Shown here: positions 34,993 to 47,439 of the stretch, piece after piece
Numbering within the stretch: position 1 is the stretch's first letter
Layout of the letters: each line of letters opens with the position of its first letter
Source of the DNA: Spinacia oleracea
Lineage: Eukaryota > Streptophyta > Magnoliopsida > Caryophyllales > Amaranthaceae
Reading direction: 5' to 3'
Assembly (NCBI RefSeq): GCF_020520425.1
Contig: NC_079487.1
Span: forward strand, 132,640,385-132,704,384
Length of the DNA: 64,000 nt
Notes under the pieces: model-generated
The model's input: only the letters and a program-made list of their open reading frames with translations
Database searches by the model: none
Told to the model about the DNA's origin: nothing
Made by a program: the position numbers and the translations under genes

Positions 34993-36230
34993 TGATTCTT
35001 CGCCATTATGTTCAAACTCTCCTTCATTGGACTCTTCGTGTATAGCCTTTTTCCAATTCCTGCTTTTGAGGCACAATGCGGTGGAGATTTTGTGGAATGC
35101 TGCAAGTAATTAGAAGTTAATTAGTAGTTACTCGTATGTTCTACCGTCATTGAGATGCTGATTAATCCTTGGGTGTACGCGAGAAATAATCGCATAAAAT
35201 GTATTGGCTTCTGACTTATCATATGCTGGAAGAGTCATTAGATTATGGCACCCTTGACTAATTAAGTAATTATGTAGATGGGCATGAATATTTGGTGATC
35301 TGCTACTAGTAATTTCATAATCAATGGCTATGATCCCTTCTCTCCTGAAAGTATTGACAGGTTCTTGCTTGGCCATTTTGGAGGAGTGGAGGTCTTCACC
35401 TTTTTCTTCAATTTTTTGTTTTTCAAGTTTTCAAATTGAGGTAAGAGAAATTTCCTGCTTAAGAAGGAATTCCAGGAAAATTGAATTTGGCACATCTCTT
35501 TGTAAGTGAATCATAAAAAAAACTGTGCTTTCGTAGCGGTGTACCTAAAACAACTTCTGGTGTGCCAAAATCATTTTCCTCACTATATGACTAGGAAAAG
35601 TGTATTTTGAGATTATTGATGGTTTCATGCCAACAAAAATGTTATATTTAGAAGCATTCTATGCCTAGTTTTAAGATGAAGTTTCATGGAAGGACATATG
35701 GTCATAGATTTCTTGGTTCATACTATTACAAAAGATAATGACAATAAGAATGCTTATCACTCCACGGGCAACGCGGGCCACATGTTAGTAACAGTCAAAA
35801 CGACCACAGACAATTATTTAGAAATGCTAGTAACAGTCAAAACGACCGTAGACAATTATTTAGAAACGAAGGGAGTAAACAAGCCACAACCAAAATGAGT
35901 TTACTACGGAGTATACGGCGTCGTAAAATATTTTAATATTGGAAAGAATGTCAAGCACGTACTTAGTCAGGCTAGTCCAACATCAGGAGGAAGCTTTAAG
36001 AGTACAACTGAAGCCAACATGTTGACATTTTTGAACCTTTCTTTATCTTAGTTTTATTTAATGTTAATGGCAAAACTTCTATTTCGTGACGTGTAAGACT
36101 TCATGAATAAATTAAGTAACCAGTATTACTATTCAAAATTAAAAGGTATTATTTATTTTTCTTGCATCATTAAATACATTTTTAATTTATGTTCTTGCAA
36201 CAACCAGCAGCAAAAGTATTCATATTCTAT
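34993..36230. other. 3' flank of DUF1666 gene and intergenic region
   Basis: Probable 3' UTR to about 35100, then spacer. The short frames in both orientations lack domains. Contains the two-copy tandem repeat below and a decayed MITE end. Confidence 0.4.
35784..35877. repeat. Two-copy 42-bp tandem repeat in MITE-like sequence
   Basis: The unit T(T/C)AGTAACAGTCAAAACGACC followed by ACAATTATTTAGAAA occurs twice in a row (about 35786 and 35828). Right after it comes ACGAAGGGAGTA, a Stowaway-type end, suggesting duplication inside a MITE. Confidence 0.65.
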
Positions 36231-37437
36231 AGTTTTGGATATTATTTGATCAGAAGAGTTCTTCTTTTCTTGTTCTTCTCCTTCAAATTCCAAATTTCTG
36301 ATCAAAATTCCCAGAAAGTTGGGATTTTGACTGCTCTAATTAAAGGGGTTTAACTCTCTGCCCTTTCTGGTGGGAAGGTAAGTTAGTTTTCTTTTGACAA
36401 CCCTTTTTTTTTGACAAAAATTGTCTGCTAATTATTGTAATTTCTCATCATTTTGCTATTTCTTGTATTAATTTATAATAATTTCTTAGCCAAAAGTTGG
36501 ATTATGATGGATTAACATGCTTGAATTTTGCTTGTTGATGAAGTAAAGTGATTGTTGACATTTTGTATTGTGCTCTTATTGTTCTTGCTGAGACAATGTA
36601 ACTCTGATTATTGGATCAATTGAGACTTTTGGTTTGTTCAATAATGTTGGAATTTAATCCTGTGTGTAAATTTGATGAAGGACAGTGGACTTTTACATTT
36701 TAGCTACTTTAGCTGGTAAAGTCTAAGGAGACGTGTGTGGGGACGGGTTTTACACTTTTACCCTTGAAATTTGTTTTTGAAATCGGACGAGTTAATTTTA
36801 TTAGGCGCGCCCGGGAACATGTTAAAAATCCATGGAGGACAAGTAAGGGTTGCATGCCTTATATTTGTATACTGTTGGTCTGTTGGACCATTTACAAGGG
36901 ATGCCAAAGTTTAAGAACAGAAATTTACAAAAAGCAAATGAACTGTAATTTTCAGTGGCCCCTAATCAATTGGGACATCTATTTTAAGATGAAGGGTGTT
37001 GTTCTTGGATGATGATTGACCTCTTTATGTCGGGTTCTCGGATTTCTGTCAATAAACACATGTGGAAACTATTTTGTCCATTTTTCATGTATGATTTCAG
37101 AAGTTTTTTTGATTGTAATTTAGTCCGCGGTTTCAGAATTCACACTAGTTAACCATCATTCTATCACATACTAGTCATAGTTTGATAAATATGCGACTAA
37201 TTGTAAGTTAACTCTGTGATGAACAGAATGTGGGCTACAAAGGGCAGGCTGCAGTTTTGAAATTGTAGTTTCTGAGGGGTTGAGGAAGCTTCCTATTAAG
37301 GGTGCGTTCTAATTCACCTGATTTTCACATATTTTTTCCTGAACTTATCTTATCTGAACTTAACTTACCTGAACTTATTATTTTTTGCTGAAATAAGTGG
37401 AAATAAGGGAACAAAACAAAGCCTAAGTTTAACAAGG
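36231..37437 (+). promoter_or_regulatory. 5' leader of the Pumilio gene
   Basis: A CT-rich leader ends GGTGGGAAG|GTAAGT (donor at 36378). An acceptor GATGAACAG|AATG near 37228 would start a second UTR exon running to the ATG. If so, the hAT-like MITE at 37299-37424 lies inside the mature leader. The frame at 36737-37012 is intron sequence. Confidence 0.45.
37299..37424. mobile_element. hAT-like MITE, family A, in the Pumilio 5' leader
   Basis: AGGGTGCGTTCTAATTCACCTG at the left; the right end GGAACAAAACAAAGCCT is diverged. 126 bp, internally shortened. Ends 13 bp before the start codon of the Pumilio gene. Confidence 0.7.
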
Positions 37438-40400
37438 ATGACAACTGAGAGTCCAATCAGGATGTTAGAAAGTGATGACTCCAAAAAGTGGCTGCCTACT
37501 GTTGACTCTGGATTGTTTTCTTCACCTTTGCCTAGTAGAAGTGGTAGTGCTCCACCTACAATTGAGGGTTCCATTGCTGCATTTCAAGCTTTTATGGATC
37601 AAAGGAATTCAACTCTAACTAGCTCTAACAACGAGTTTTTGGACTGTGAGTCTGAAGAACAAATGCGAACTGATCCAGCATACATTGCTTACTACTACGC
37701 TAATGTTAACCTTAATCCAAGGCTTCCTCCTCCTTTAATCTCACGAGGGAGTCGTCATTTGGTGCAATTTATGGGAGGTTTTGGCAGTAAAAAAACTGAA
37801 GGTTTGTTGGCTACTCATAAGGAGGAACCTGAAGAATCCGTGTCACCACAACAAAGTTCTGGTGATCCGGAGGGTAGTTTTGTCCATGGTAAAAAGATGA
37901 CAACATTAGCTGATCTAAAGGAGGTTTGTCACTTAAACTTGGCCATATTTGTTGAGATTCATTTGACTGATTTTGTGATGTTTTGTGTTAAAACTTTACT
38001 CTTAAGAACTTGTTAGGGTAAAGAGGCTTTGAGGAGCTTCTTTGTTTCTGATACTACCTATGTTCCACAATACATGCAACATTTCTTTTTGCACGTATTC
38101 CAACACGCTTCTTTGGACATTAATAATCTCTAAATGCGTATAAGGAAAAAATTATAAAAAGTTGATATTTGGAATCCTCGCAATGATACACGCATTTAAC
38201 AAAATCTCACTTGACTATGTTTTTTCTTACATAATGGAGAAAGAAAGATTGTCAAAGTTGATTGATGAGTAGTGCACAAATGAGAAATGATGCATGTATT
38301 GTGAATTGGAGGTAGTATTAGCTAGCAGCTTTGGAGCCTGTTTTCATGCAGTGTTCATGGTTTTCCCTTATTGTTGGTGGTTTAGGGAGACTTTATTCAG
38401 GCTCCATACCCTGCATCATGATACTGGTGCTGTTTCAACAACTGATGATATTCTAAAAATGCAGGAATCACCATCTTCAGTTTCTGCTGATGTGCATAGC
38501 ACCATGAATTCTTCTACCAGTCCTGTATTAACTCCTTCAAACTGCAGAAATGTTGAACCAGAGGATAATTCATCTATCCAAAGTAACATTGGGTCAGATA
38601 ATTCTGTAGTAGAGTCAAGAATGAAATTACTGGATGTTTCAGGAGAATTACTGAGAGAGGATGACCAAAAGAGACGTGACTATCATCTACGCTTGATAGA
38701 GGAGAATAGGCTTCTTCCTCATCATCCTTCACAAGGCACGGCATACCAGCTTCCTGGATTCCATTCTTATACTGTTCCTCGAGGAATGTTTTCTGTTCAT
38801 CAGAAGCTACTACCAGTTCATCAGTCATTCATGCATAGCACAGGACTTGTACCAGTACCAGTACCACCATTATACACATCAACAGCTGCTAATTATATGA
38901 ATTCAGGAAACCTCTTTTACCCAAGTGTACCACTACCAGTCTTCCCTACTCCACAATCAGCTCATTTTGGCGGATTTCTTCAAGATAGTGCGTTTCCATT
39001 CCCAATTGATGCTTATTCCAAGGCTAGTTTCTTTAAGCAACAAATGGAAGCTTTACATGGAGGATTGAACCCATATACAAGTCAAGTTCTAAGGCCTTCT
39101 TTTGGTAGTCCTGTTCAAGGACAATCCTTTCAACAATTCCAACTGGATTCGCTTGCATCACGAAAAGACACTGTTGCAGGTTCTTCAGTAGGTGACAAGG
39201 AACTAAATCATCTTGCAAATAAACAGAACATAACAAGTGGGACCCACCTGAGATTCCCCGCCCATAGCTTAGCGGAGCCACAATTTGCAGTTCCTTCTGC
39301 ATTACCAGGATCTTCTGTAACCAGGAATATTAATCAAGGCCTAGGAAATGATCTGAGTGGTTCATCACAGCATTCATCAAAAAGCACAGTTGCATATCCT
39401 GGATGGAAAGAACAAAGAGGATCTGAGAGTTCTGAAAATAATACTAATTCTAAAAGACAAGCTTTTCTTGAGTTGCTCAAATCCTTCAGCACTAGGATGC
39501 TTGAATTATCAGATATTTCAGGCCAGATTGTCGAGTTCAGGTACTTTTTTAGAACACCTTTTTGCTATGAATTTGCACATTGAGTTCTCCTTTTAAATAA
39601 ATTGATGTGGTTGGATGTTTCACCTGGTGCAGCACTGATCAACATGGTAGTCGGTTTATCCAACAAAAGTTAGAGAGCTGTGGCAGTAAAGAGAAGGAAT
39701 CTGTTTTCGAGGAAGTTCTTCCACAAGCTTCAAAATTAATGACTGATGTATTTGGAAATTATGTTGTTCAAAAGGTGCAAACTTCAGAACTAACCTCTAT
39801 GTCTTGAAATGACAACATACATATTTAATTATTTGTGTAGGATTTCTGAATCGTGTTTCATCTGTCGTTAATTACTCATTACAGTTCTTTGAGCATGGAA
39901 CTGTTGAACAGAGGAGAAAGCTAGGGCAGAAACTTACTGGACAGGTTTTGACCTTAAGTTTGCAAATGTATGGCTGCCGTGTGATCCAAAAGGTATCATC
40001 TCATAATCTCAATTCTCAAATATGATATGTAGTGCTCATCAGTAATAAAATAATTGGATACAGATTGATTTTTATTTTTTTTGCCAATTTCTTGTTCTTG
40101 TAGTTCAGTCTCTACCATGACCGGAACTGACATCCGTTATGCATGAAACTCTGAAGCCTTTATAATCTTATATGCATGATTCACATGCAACTTCCTTTCC
40201 TTTTGGTTCAGAAGTGAAAAGTTGGTTGAAGTTATAACATACAGAAAACCAGTAGAAGCTGTAGTTTTTACTTTTTACCAACCAAATCATGGTATGTGGA
40301 ATTTGGAAAATATAGTATATTAGGAGTAAATGGTAATATGTTGTGTTGTAACTTGTAAGCCAGTTGTGAAAGGTTGATTGCTTGTTTTCTACATTCACCA

Positions 40401-42439
40401 ACTATACTAAGAAATTGTGGGTGTTACTAACTATTACTAAGTTTCTATTATCTGTCTTGTTAACCAAAAAGCTTAGCAAAAACTGTCATTTTAAATTTAG
40501 CATTACTATTTCATTCATGGCTGCAGGCACTGGAAGTAATTGAGCTTGATCAGAAAGTGGAGCTTATGAAGGAACTTGATGGGAATGTTATGAGATGTGT
40601 TCATGACCAAAATGGAAACCATGTGATACAGAAATGTATTGAATCTGTTCCAACTGAGAAACTCAAATTCATTGTTTCTTCATTTACTGGTCAAGTTGCA
40701 ACACTTTCATGTCACCCTTATGGTTGTCGTGTCATTCAGGTATCTTCAATTCGAACTTTAGTTTGTATGGATGTTATCTTGAATCAGAATCACCCTTTTT
40801 CATAAGATTTTAATGAGTTTGTTTGTATAGAGAGTTCTGGAACATTGTTCAGATCTGGAGATAAGTCAGTGGATAGTTGATGAAATCCTTGATTCTACTT
40901 CTGCCCTCGCTCATGACCCGTATGGTAACTATGTTACTCAGGTATTGACAGCTTACCATTATTAACACTCTTTCCTTGTTGCTGTTTTCATTTTTTGTGT
41001 TTATAGGAGCTTTCATGATACTCTTTGTTCTTTTCACCTCATTTCCACCTGTTTCAGATAAGATAAGTTCAGGAAAAATGAGGGTTGACCAAGTACAATT
41101 TATAACTAAAATAAGCTTTCATAAGTTCTAACAAGTTCAGATAAGACAAGTTCAGAAAAAATAAGTGAAAATCAGGTGAATAGAACGCACCCTATGACCA
41201 TCCCCTCCCCCAAAAAGCAAGAATTCCATTTTCTCATTTCCTGTAAAATGTCCTAGGATAAGGCTTTGTCTGTTAATTCTACTCTACGGAACATCTTCAT
41301 GAAAGAAGCCGCTCCTGGATGAATCATTTCCCAACTTTTTCTTGTAATTGTGTGATTCCTTGTCCACTTCAGGGTTTTATTTATGTGTACCTCAATACTT
41401 CATGCATCTTCATAATTTTACTCTTTATTTTCTGTTTTTATAAATCCTGATTGAACTTTTGACTTCTTGCAGCATGTTATGGAAATGGGAAAACCATATC
41501 AAAGAAGCCAAATCATTCACAAGTTAACTGGTCGATTTGTACAGCTGAGCCAGCATAAGTTTGCATCCAATGTTGTTGAAAAATGCATAATCTATGGCAA
41601 CGATTCAGAACGAGATCTCATAATTGAGGAAATCATCACACAGTCTGACAACAATGAATCTCTATTGGTAAGTACTAAGTTGGCAGAGATTTCTATTCAT
41701 GATTCAGAAACTTTATGCTCAAAGTAGAAAGTTGGTTTATTCTGTTTGCATCTTATATAATCTGAACTTATCTGAACTTTTTTATTTGAAAAAAACTTAT
41801 TTGTGTTGTTGAACTGTGTTACTTCAGATGATGATGAAAGACCAATATGCAAATTATGTAATTCAGAAGATATTCGAGATTGGCTCTGAGAAACAAAAGG
41901 ACATATTGCAAAACTGTATTCGATTACATCTTCCTGCACTAAAAAAAGTGACATACGCGAAGCACATTGTGTCTCGCTATGAGCAATTAGCAGCAGGTGG
42001 AGTCTTTCTTTCTCTAGTTTCTCTCTACCTTAACTCTTAATTAAAACTTTAATTTATTACTTCAAATTCAGTTGATATTTTTCCTGCACAAATTAGAAGG
42101 TGCACTTGGTTGTATGTAACTTTACATGCAACCGGGATAAACACACATTTTTTTGAATTTAAAAGCACATTTTACCGTTGAAAAGGGATGTGTTTTTTGT
42201 CTGTAATATGTGCTTTTAGTCGGTAAATATATGTTTTTAAACAATAAAAATGTGATTTTTGAAAGATTATATTACAAAATGACCCGGTTGCATGCAGAGA
42301 TACATTTAACCGGTGCACCTTCTACCAAATTTTTTTCCTGCATGTCGTTACCCTCGATTTTTGAATTGCAGAGGGCTCAGAACAGGGGAAAGAACAGTTT
42401 GTGAAGTTGTCTGACAACAATCCGAGCAATTCTGGATGA
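37438..42439 (+). CDS. Pumilio (PUF) RNA-binding protein, APUM5/6-like
   Basis: Nine exons: 37438-37923, 38465-39540, 39633-39774, 39885-39992, 40527-40739, 40831-40941, 41473-41667, 41828-41996 and 42372-42439. They give 855 residues with all phases agreeing. The N-terminal half is low-complexity but has the plant PUM marks [18 protein letters not shown] and [21 protein letters not shown]. The C-terminal third (about residues 500-833) is a complete eight-repeat PUM-HD. Base-contact helices read in order: SRFIQ, NYVVQ, CRVIQ, NHVIQ, CRVIQ, NYVTQ, SNVVE, NYVIQ. By the known PUF code this fits UGUAUAUA in target mRNA 3' UTRs. Such proteins repress translation or speed mRNA decay in the cytoplasm. 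Exons 2 and 9 could be misplaced only by alternative splice sites. Several introns carry MITEs. Confidence 0.93.
38052..38317. mobile_element. Stowaway/mariner-type MITE in Pumilio intron 1
   Basis: TACTACCTATGTTCCACAATAC at the left mirrors GTATTGTGAATTGGAGGTAGTA at the right; 266 bp, TA at both ends. It has the family core AAAATTATAAAAAGTTGATATTT and CTCACTTGACTATGTTTT. Confidence 0.85.
41055..41193. mobile_element. hAT-like MITE, family A, in Pumilio intron 6
   Basis: Intact right end AGGTGAATAGAACGCACCCT and AAGTTCAGATAAG interior units; the left end is lost. A smaller scrap of the same interior lies at about 41750-41805 in intron 7. Confidence 0.7.
42094..42324. mobile_element. MITE in Pumilio intron 8, superfamily uncertain
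   Basis: TAGAAGGTGCACTTGGTT at the left mirrors AACCGGTGCACCTTCTA at the right. A second mirrored block, CATGCAACCGGG with CCCGGTTGCATG, lies inside. 231 bp; target duplication unclear. Confidence 0.7.
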
Positions 42440-43325
42440 GCTAACTTAATTGAGACGGCAGGCTTTGATTATTTTCCCATGGTGTGAACATATATAATGC
42501 ATGGGGTTGATGACTCTGATCATCAAGTAAAAACACTGATGTTTGATTACTGTGCAGATTATCTTGTAAATCCAACCTTCTTTTGCTGTTTTCTTCTTCA
42601 ATCTTTACCTTAATTTACTATCCAACTGTATTTATTTTCAGTTGTCTATTCCCAACTCTGTTCATCTCTAAGACTTGTTTGTCATCATAGAATAATAATA
42701 TGTTAAATATTGTTACATATTTTGCGTTTATGAAGAAGTTTATGTGACAGGTGGGCTTGAATCTCCTACCTCACGTTTAGATCGATAATGAGGTGTTTAT
42801 CACTAAGCTATAACATATTATATGTTATCGTTGCAAAAACAAATACTCCGTACTAATAAATGTAATAAAAGGAGAATTGATTAATAACATTTTTCAAATA
42901 AGAATAATATAAATGTTACTAATACAATAACCTGGGGTGACGCCCGGACCTAAACACTAATTACTCCTTAATTGTTCGCAAGTCTATGTCAGACTATTGT
43001 GATTTTTGGGTTTGACCTAGACTTAATCAAAATATGGGTCAGGCTATGATAAAAATAAATAAATAAAAAGGCCATTCCATCATGTTGGATCGGTTAAAAT
43101 TCAGCCAATTTTTATGCTCAAAACCCATTATTTTGAGTAAAAATTGGGCTTATTGGTCATTTTTGGGTTGACGCAATTTTATGACTAAAATTGAATTTAT
43201 GAGTCACCAAAACCCACAAAGAAAGTAAAATTGGCCACGTGGCTCAAAAAAGGGCCTAAAACCAACTATTTTTCAGCAGTTGATATATATATATATATAT
43301 AAATATATATATATATGTATATATA
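42440..43325. other. 3' flank of Pumilio gene and spacer
   Basis: 3' UTR to about 42700. A tRNA-like SINE remnant on the minus strand follows at about 42740-42830 (box A TAGCTTAGTGATA, box B GAGATTCAAGCCC). Repeat-like sequence and a TA repeat (about 43285-43325) complete it. Confidence 0.45.
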
Positions 43326-44881
43326 GAGGAAGGCTCATGTGAGAACACCTCCTTTATGTGAGAACACTCTCCTATGTGAGAATAAATCTTGACCTTTGGA
43401 TCATTTCTAATCTAACAGCCGAAAATCAAGGGATTACTAATGGCATTTTTGTAAATTTGTTCAAGATATACCCAGCCCATATCCTTCACTTTTCACGTTT
43501 ATTTCTTTCTCTCTCTAACTTATGTTTTCTCGATCTCCCTGTTTTCTCTCCTCTCTCTTTTCTTTTGCCGCCATTACTGGACCTTAATCAAGGTCAAATT
43601 CATCTACAACTTGCTTCAGAATTCAATTATATTCTCGAATACATTCATCAAATTGCTTATTCCAAGGTATTTTATCAATTTTCGTTCAATTTTGCAATTC
43701 TGCTTTGTGTATTGTGTTTGATAATTTTTCGATTTCTGACCTAGTTTTGGTTGTCGATTTTGATTTCATTATTATCGAATTGCAATTATCTAATTATTGA
43801 TTACCAAATTGCTTATTCTTGATTTTTTGAATTTGTGACCTGCTTTTTTATTTTCAATTTTGCGAGTTGTTTTTTATTACTGGATTGTTGATTTCATAAT
43901 TGATTTGTTTTGTTTTTGATATTCTGATTTGTTTTCTATTTTGATTTTTGATTTTTGATTTTTGATTTGGATTTTTTTTGTTTTAGATTTTTTATTATCG
44001 AATGGTTCATGACAATTTGTTTTCTTAATTTATGTGTTCAAATTCGTATTTAATCATGTGTGTGTTTCATGCTTTTTGATTTACCGATCAGTACTCTTTC
44101 TCTGTGAGCAATGTCATCGAAAGTTCATCATAGTTCGTCCTCATCATTGACGGAATCAAGTGAGTTTTCTTATTAATGTGTCTGATGTTTAACGTTTTGA
44201 ATAATCGCTTTAAATGTTCTGCATTTTTAACCCTATGTACACATTATACATGTTCTGAATTGTTTGTTTTTTAAGTATTTCTCGATTTGTTGTGAATAAT
44301 GTACAATATGCAAGTTGTAAATTGTTTGTGATTTCTGAATTATTGCTTTACATCTTATGCATAATCGTTTAAAATGTTCCGAGTAATACTCATGTTTTTT
44401 AATAGTTGCTTCTAGTGTTCTGTATAGTTTTCTCTATTTTCCCGTGACATTGTTTTTGCTGTTCTGAATTATTGCTTTACATGTTCTGCATTTTTAACCC
44501 AATGTTCTATGGAAACGTTATATATGTTCTGAATTTTTTTTTGTTATTCTTTTCTAGATTTTGTTGTGAATAATGAACGATATGCAATTTGTTCTAATTC
44601 AAATGTAGTTGCTACTACTGAAGTAATTCCTATATTAAGTCCTGGAGTAACGAGAGAATGGATTTCGTGTTGAAATAACAAGAATTAGTGCTTGTGTTGT
44701 AGAAATGAGCTAGCGAACACACAAACTCAATATGAGCCCATAGTTAATGGCGTACTCCCGACTGCATTTATAAGTCCTACCTATATTACTATCCAGTTCG
44801 AAAAACCTAAATATCAGCTTCGCAGTGGTCCTTCGTTACATTCCAATTGTAAGGTGTATACTTCTGACTTCCATGTCGAGA

Positions 44882-44950
44882 TTGTGTGTGTGTGTTTGTG
44901 TGTGGGCGCGTGTGTGTGTGCGCGTGGGTGTGTGTGTGTGTGTGCGTGCT
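44882..44950. repeat. (GT)n microsatellite, interrupted
   Basis: GT run with GC interruptions. Overlapping Cys/Val-rich and Thr/His-rich frames on both strands are artefacts of it. Confidence 0.95.
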
Positions 44951-45933
44951 ATTGACTCTCCCATATTTGAGCTAGTTTTTGGGTTTGGTTGTATGGGAAG
45001 ACCTATATCAGTTGGTTTAGTATCTAGACAACACCTCCTCCAATCGTCATGCTTGGTTGAGGCCAACAAGGTCCAACAGAAGGTCTACTCATGAGTGCCC
45101 TTGGATGGTAGATTATAGTGGAAGCAACATATGAGATTTGAGTCCCCCGCCAATCTTACTTGGAGAGAAGCGTGTGTTTGATGGGGGTCTTCAATGTACA
45201 TTTTTTATCAGCAAAATACAAAATGGCGTGAAATAAGAGGAAGAAATTACCCTTGCTTATGTTCTAAATCACCCCTTCTTATGTTCTAAATCATCCTCGC
45301 TTATGTTCTAAACTAGGAACATCGCAAAAACCATCTTTTAGATATGTTAAGGTTTGTCCTGAAACCAACATTTTAATATTTCCGGTAGACGATTTGGATA
45401 CCTTAACTATTTTCTGATACTGAAATGCGGGGGAATCCTTTAGGTTTGTATTTTTCTTGCATCTTTGTGGCTTCCTCTGGTCTTACTAAGGAAGTTGTAG
45501 TAACTGTGATTGCTCATGTACCATCATAGGTTCGGCTCATGGAGAAGTCTCTTTTCTTGTTAATATTGCTTCTAAAGTAACTGTTGCTAATCTTGTATCA
45601 TCACGCGCCTTCATGTGCAACAGTAATGTTTTTTTTTTTGCTTCTGTATGTATATACTCCGTAGTATACATTAACCGTGTTCACCAATTAGTGTTAATAC
45701 CATACTACTCTGTATATTCTTTTTTCTTGATGAGTTAGGCTAATATTACTTAGTGGCATCAGATCAAAACCCACACAGTCTTGCCCTTTTCTTATGTTCT
45801 AAACTAGCGGTGCATATGTTCTGAATTAATGTTGCTTATGTTCTAAAGGTTTATATTTGTTTTGGGATTTCATTTCTATTTCTTTACATAAGTAGTTGTC
45901 AACAATGAATAACTTGTTTGAATATTTTGTTAA

Positions 45934-46003
45934 AACCTATTAGCTCAAATGGTAGAGCAATGTGCCATTGCACATGGATGTAGGTTCAAATCCTACATAG
46001 GTT
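45934..46003 (+). other. tRNA-like sequence 1 (probably not a functional tRNA)
   Basis: A 70-nt cloverleaf can be drawn: acceptor AACCTAT/ATAGGTT (7 bp), D arm GCTC/GAGC, anticodon stem ATGTG/CACAT, T arm GTAGG/CCTAC with loop TTCAAAT. The anticodon loop has only six bases (CCATTG), which argues against a working tRNA. A related copy lies in inverse orientation at 46567-46636. Confidence 0.5.
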
Positions 46004-46092
46004 GTTGAGCAAACACCACTTATCTCCGATGTATTTATAGGGATAAGTCCGATGAGAGATTTAACCCCTTTCGCTATGACATATTCATCCAG

Positions 46093-46106
46093 CCCCCCCC
46101 CCCCCC
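46093..46106. repeat. Homopolymer run of 14 C
   Basis: Uninterrupted C run, unusual in this AT-rich context. Confidence 0.95.
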
Positions 46107-46566
46107 AGCCAGTCAGTCAATAAAAACCAGTCATATTTATTTGTTTTTTCCACAGAAGGTTTGCTTAATTTATATTATGAGATGGGGCACATGTGACCAA
46201 AATTAAATAACAGATGCTCAAATGCACCTGTTAAATATCATCGTCCTCATCATCAAAATCATGAAATCCGATATTGTGTTTTGCGTGCATAGGCATTGGA
46301 GATCCTGTCTGCTGAAACCTCGGGGTTCTGCTGCATGAATTAAACCAGGCCCACAAGATGAACTCTAAAATGATAACTTAAGTTTCACGCCTCCTTCCGT
46401 TCAAGTGTAAGATTTCATGTTCTAAAGATCAAGGCTAGTGTTCTAAAAATGTATACATATGTTCTTAAATAAATAGAACATACTAAAAATTAAGCAGAAG
46501 TGATTCATAAGTAAAGAATCATCAAATATGAAAATTAATTAATATCATAAACAGAATACAAAGAGT

Positions 46567-46636
46567 TGCCTATGTAAGATTCGAACCTACATCATTGTGC
46601 AATTGCACAAAGCTCTACCGATTGAGCTAATGGGAA
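46567..46636 (-). other. tRNA-like sequence 2, inverted partner
   Basis: The minus strand reads TTAGCTCAATCGGTAGAGC (box A) and GTAGGTTCGAATCTTAC (box B), again 70 nt. The anticodon arm TTGTG-CAATTG-CACAA has the same six-base loop. The acceptor stem has decayed (TTCCCAT opposite ATAGGCA). Confidence 0.5.
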
Positions 46637-47439
46637 ATGTCTCAAAACAACAAGCATTGAAAACCACTACTTACAACAACACCACAGACACAAAACTGCT
46701 AGTAGCAGCTAAACATAGCAAAATAGCTGCCCAACAAAAACTACCAAAATAGTTCAAATATTGAATAAATATGCAAAAGCACATAGCAAATGTTCTAAAA
46801 ACCCATAGAAAATATTCTTAAAATCCATAGCATATGTTCTAAAACGCCTATTTTAAGGCAATGTATCCTTCTCTAGTAAAGACCTCAAACCCTAGTGAAG
46901 GCATCATAAAGTCACGAAGATAGTTAATTATTGAGATGTGAACTCAAGTCATTGTTGTAAAGGAATGCAAAAAAGAATATTTCCAGAGGTGTTTGGAAAT
47001 ATTACCAGAAGTTTGAGTATGATCAAGTACCAAAAATCGTGTTTTGGAACATTGAGGACTTTAAATGTGGTCCACCCACAACCAAGGGCACTTTCTTTAA
47101 CAGGTTGTTGACAATCAATGGTTTCTCCAGGTGCTTGTTTGCCTTCTGATAACTTTAGAACATCATGTTATATAACTCGGAACATCAAGTTATATAATTT
47201 AGAACATGAAGTTATATAATTTAGAACATCAAGTTATTGTTGACAATAGGCTTATTGTTCCTTAATGGCATCTCTCACCTTTCTTTGGATTGTTACCAAA
47301 GTACATTATTCCTATATGTTCTAGTCAGTTAAACTTCATGTTCTAAGCAGTTAAGCTATATGTTCTAAGTTCTAACATAATGAGAAATAGTAATTTCATC
47401 AAATTCAGAACATGTGCACTTATAATTAGAACATATGCA

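Noticed and set aside
36737-37012. 91-codon frame upstream of the Pumilio gene
   Set aside because: Falls in the probable leader intron; no recognisable domain.
38294-38464. Upstream open stretch joined to Pumilio exon 2
   Set aside because: It begins in the MITE at 38052-38317; the acceptor at 38464 gives exact phase with exon 1.
44692-45094. Cys/Val-rich overlapping frames, candidate small secreted peptides
   Set aside because: They run through the GT microsatellite; no signal peptide, and frames exist equally on both strands.
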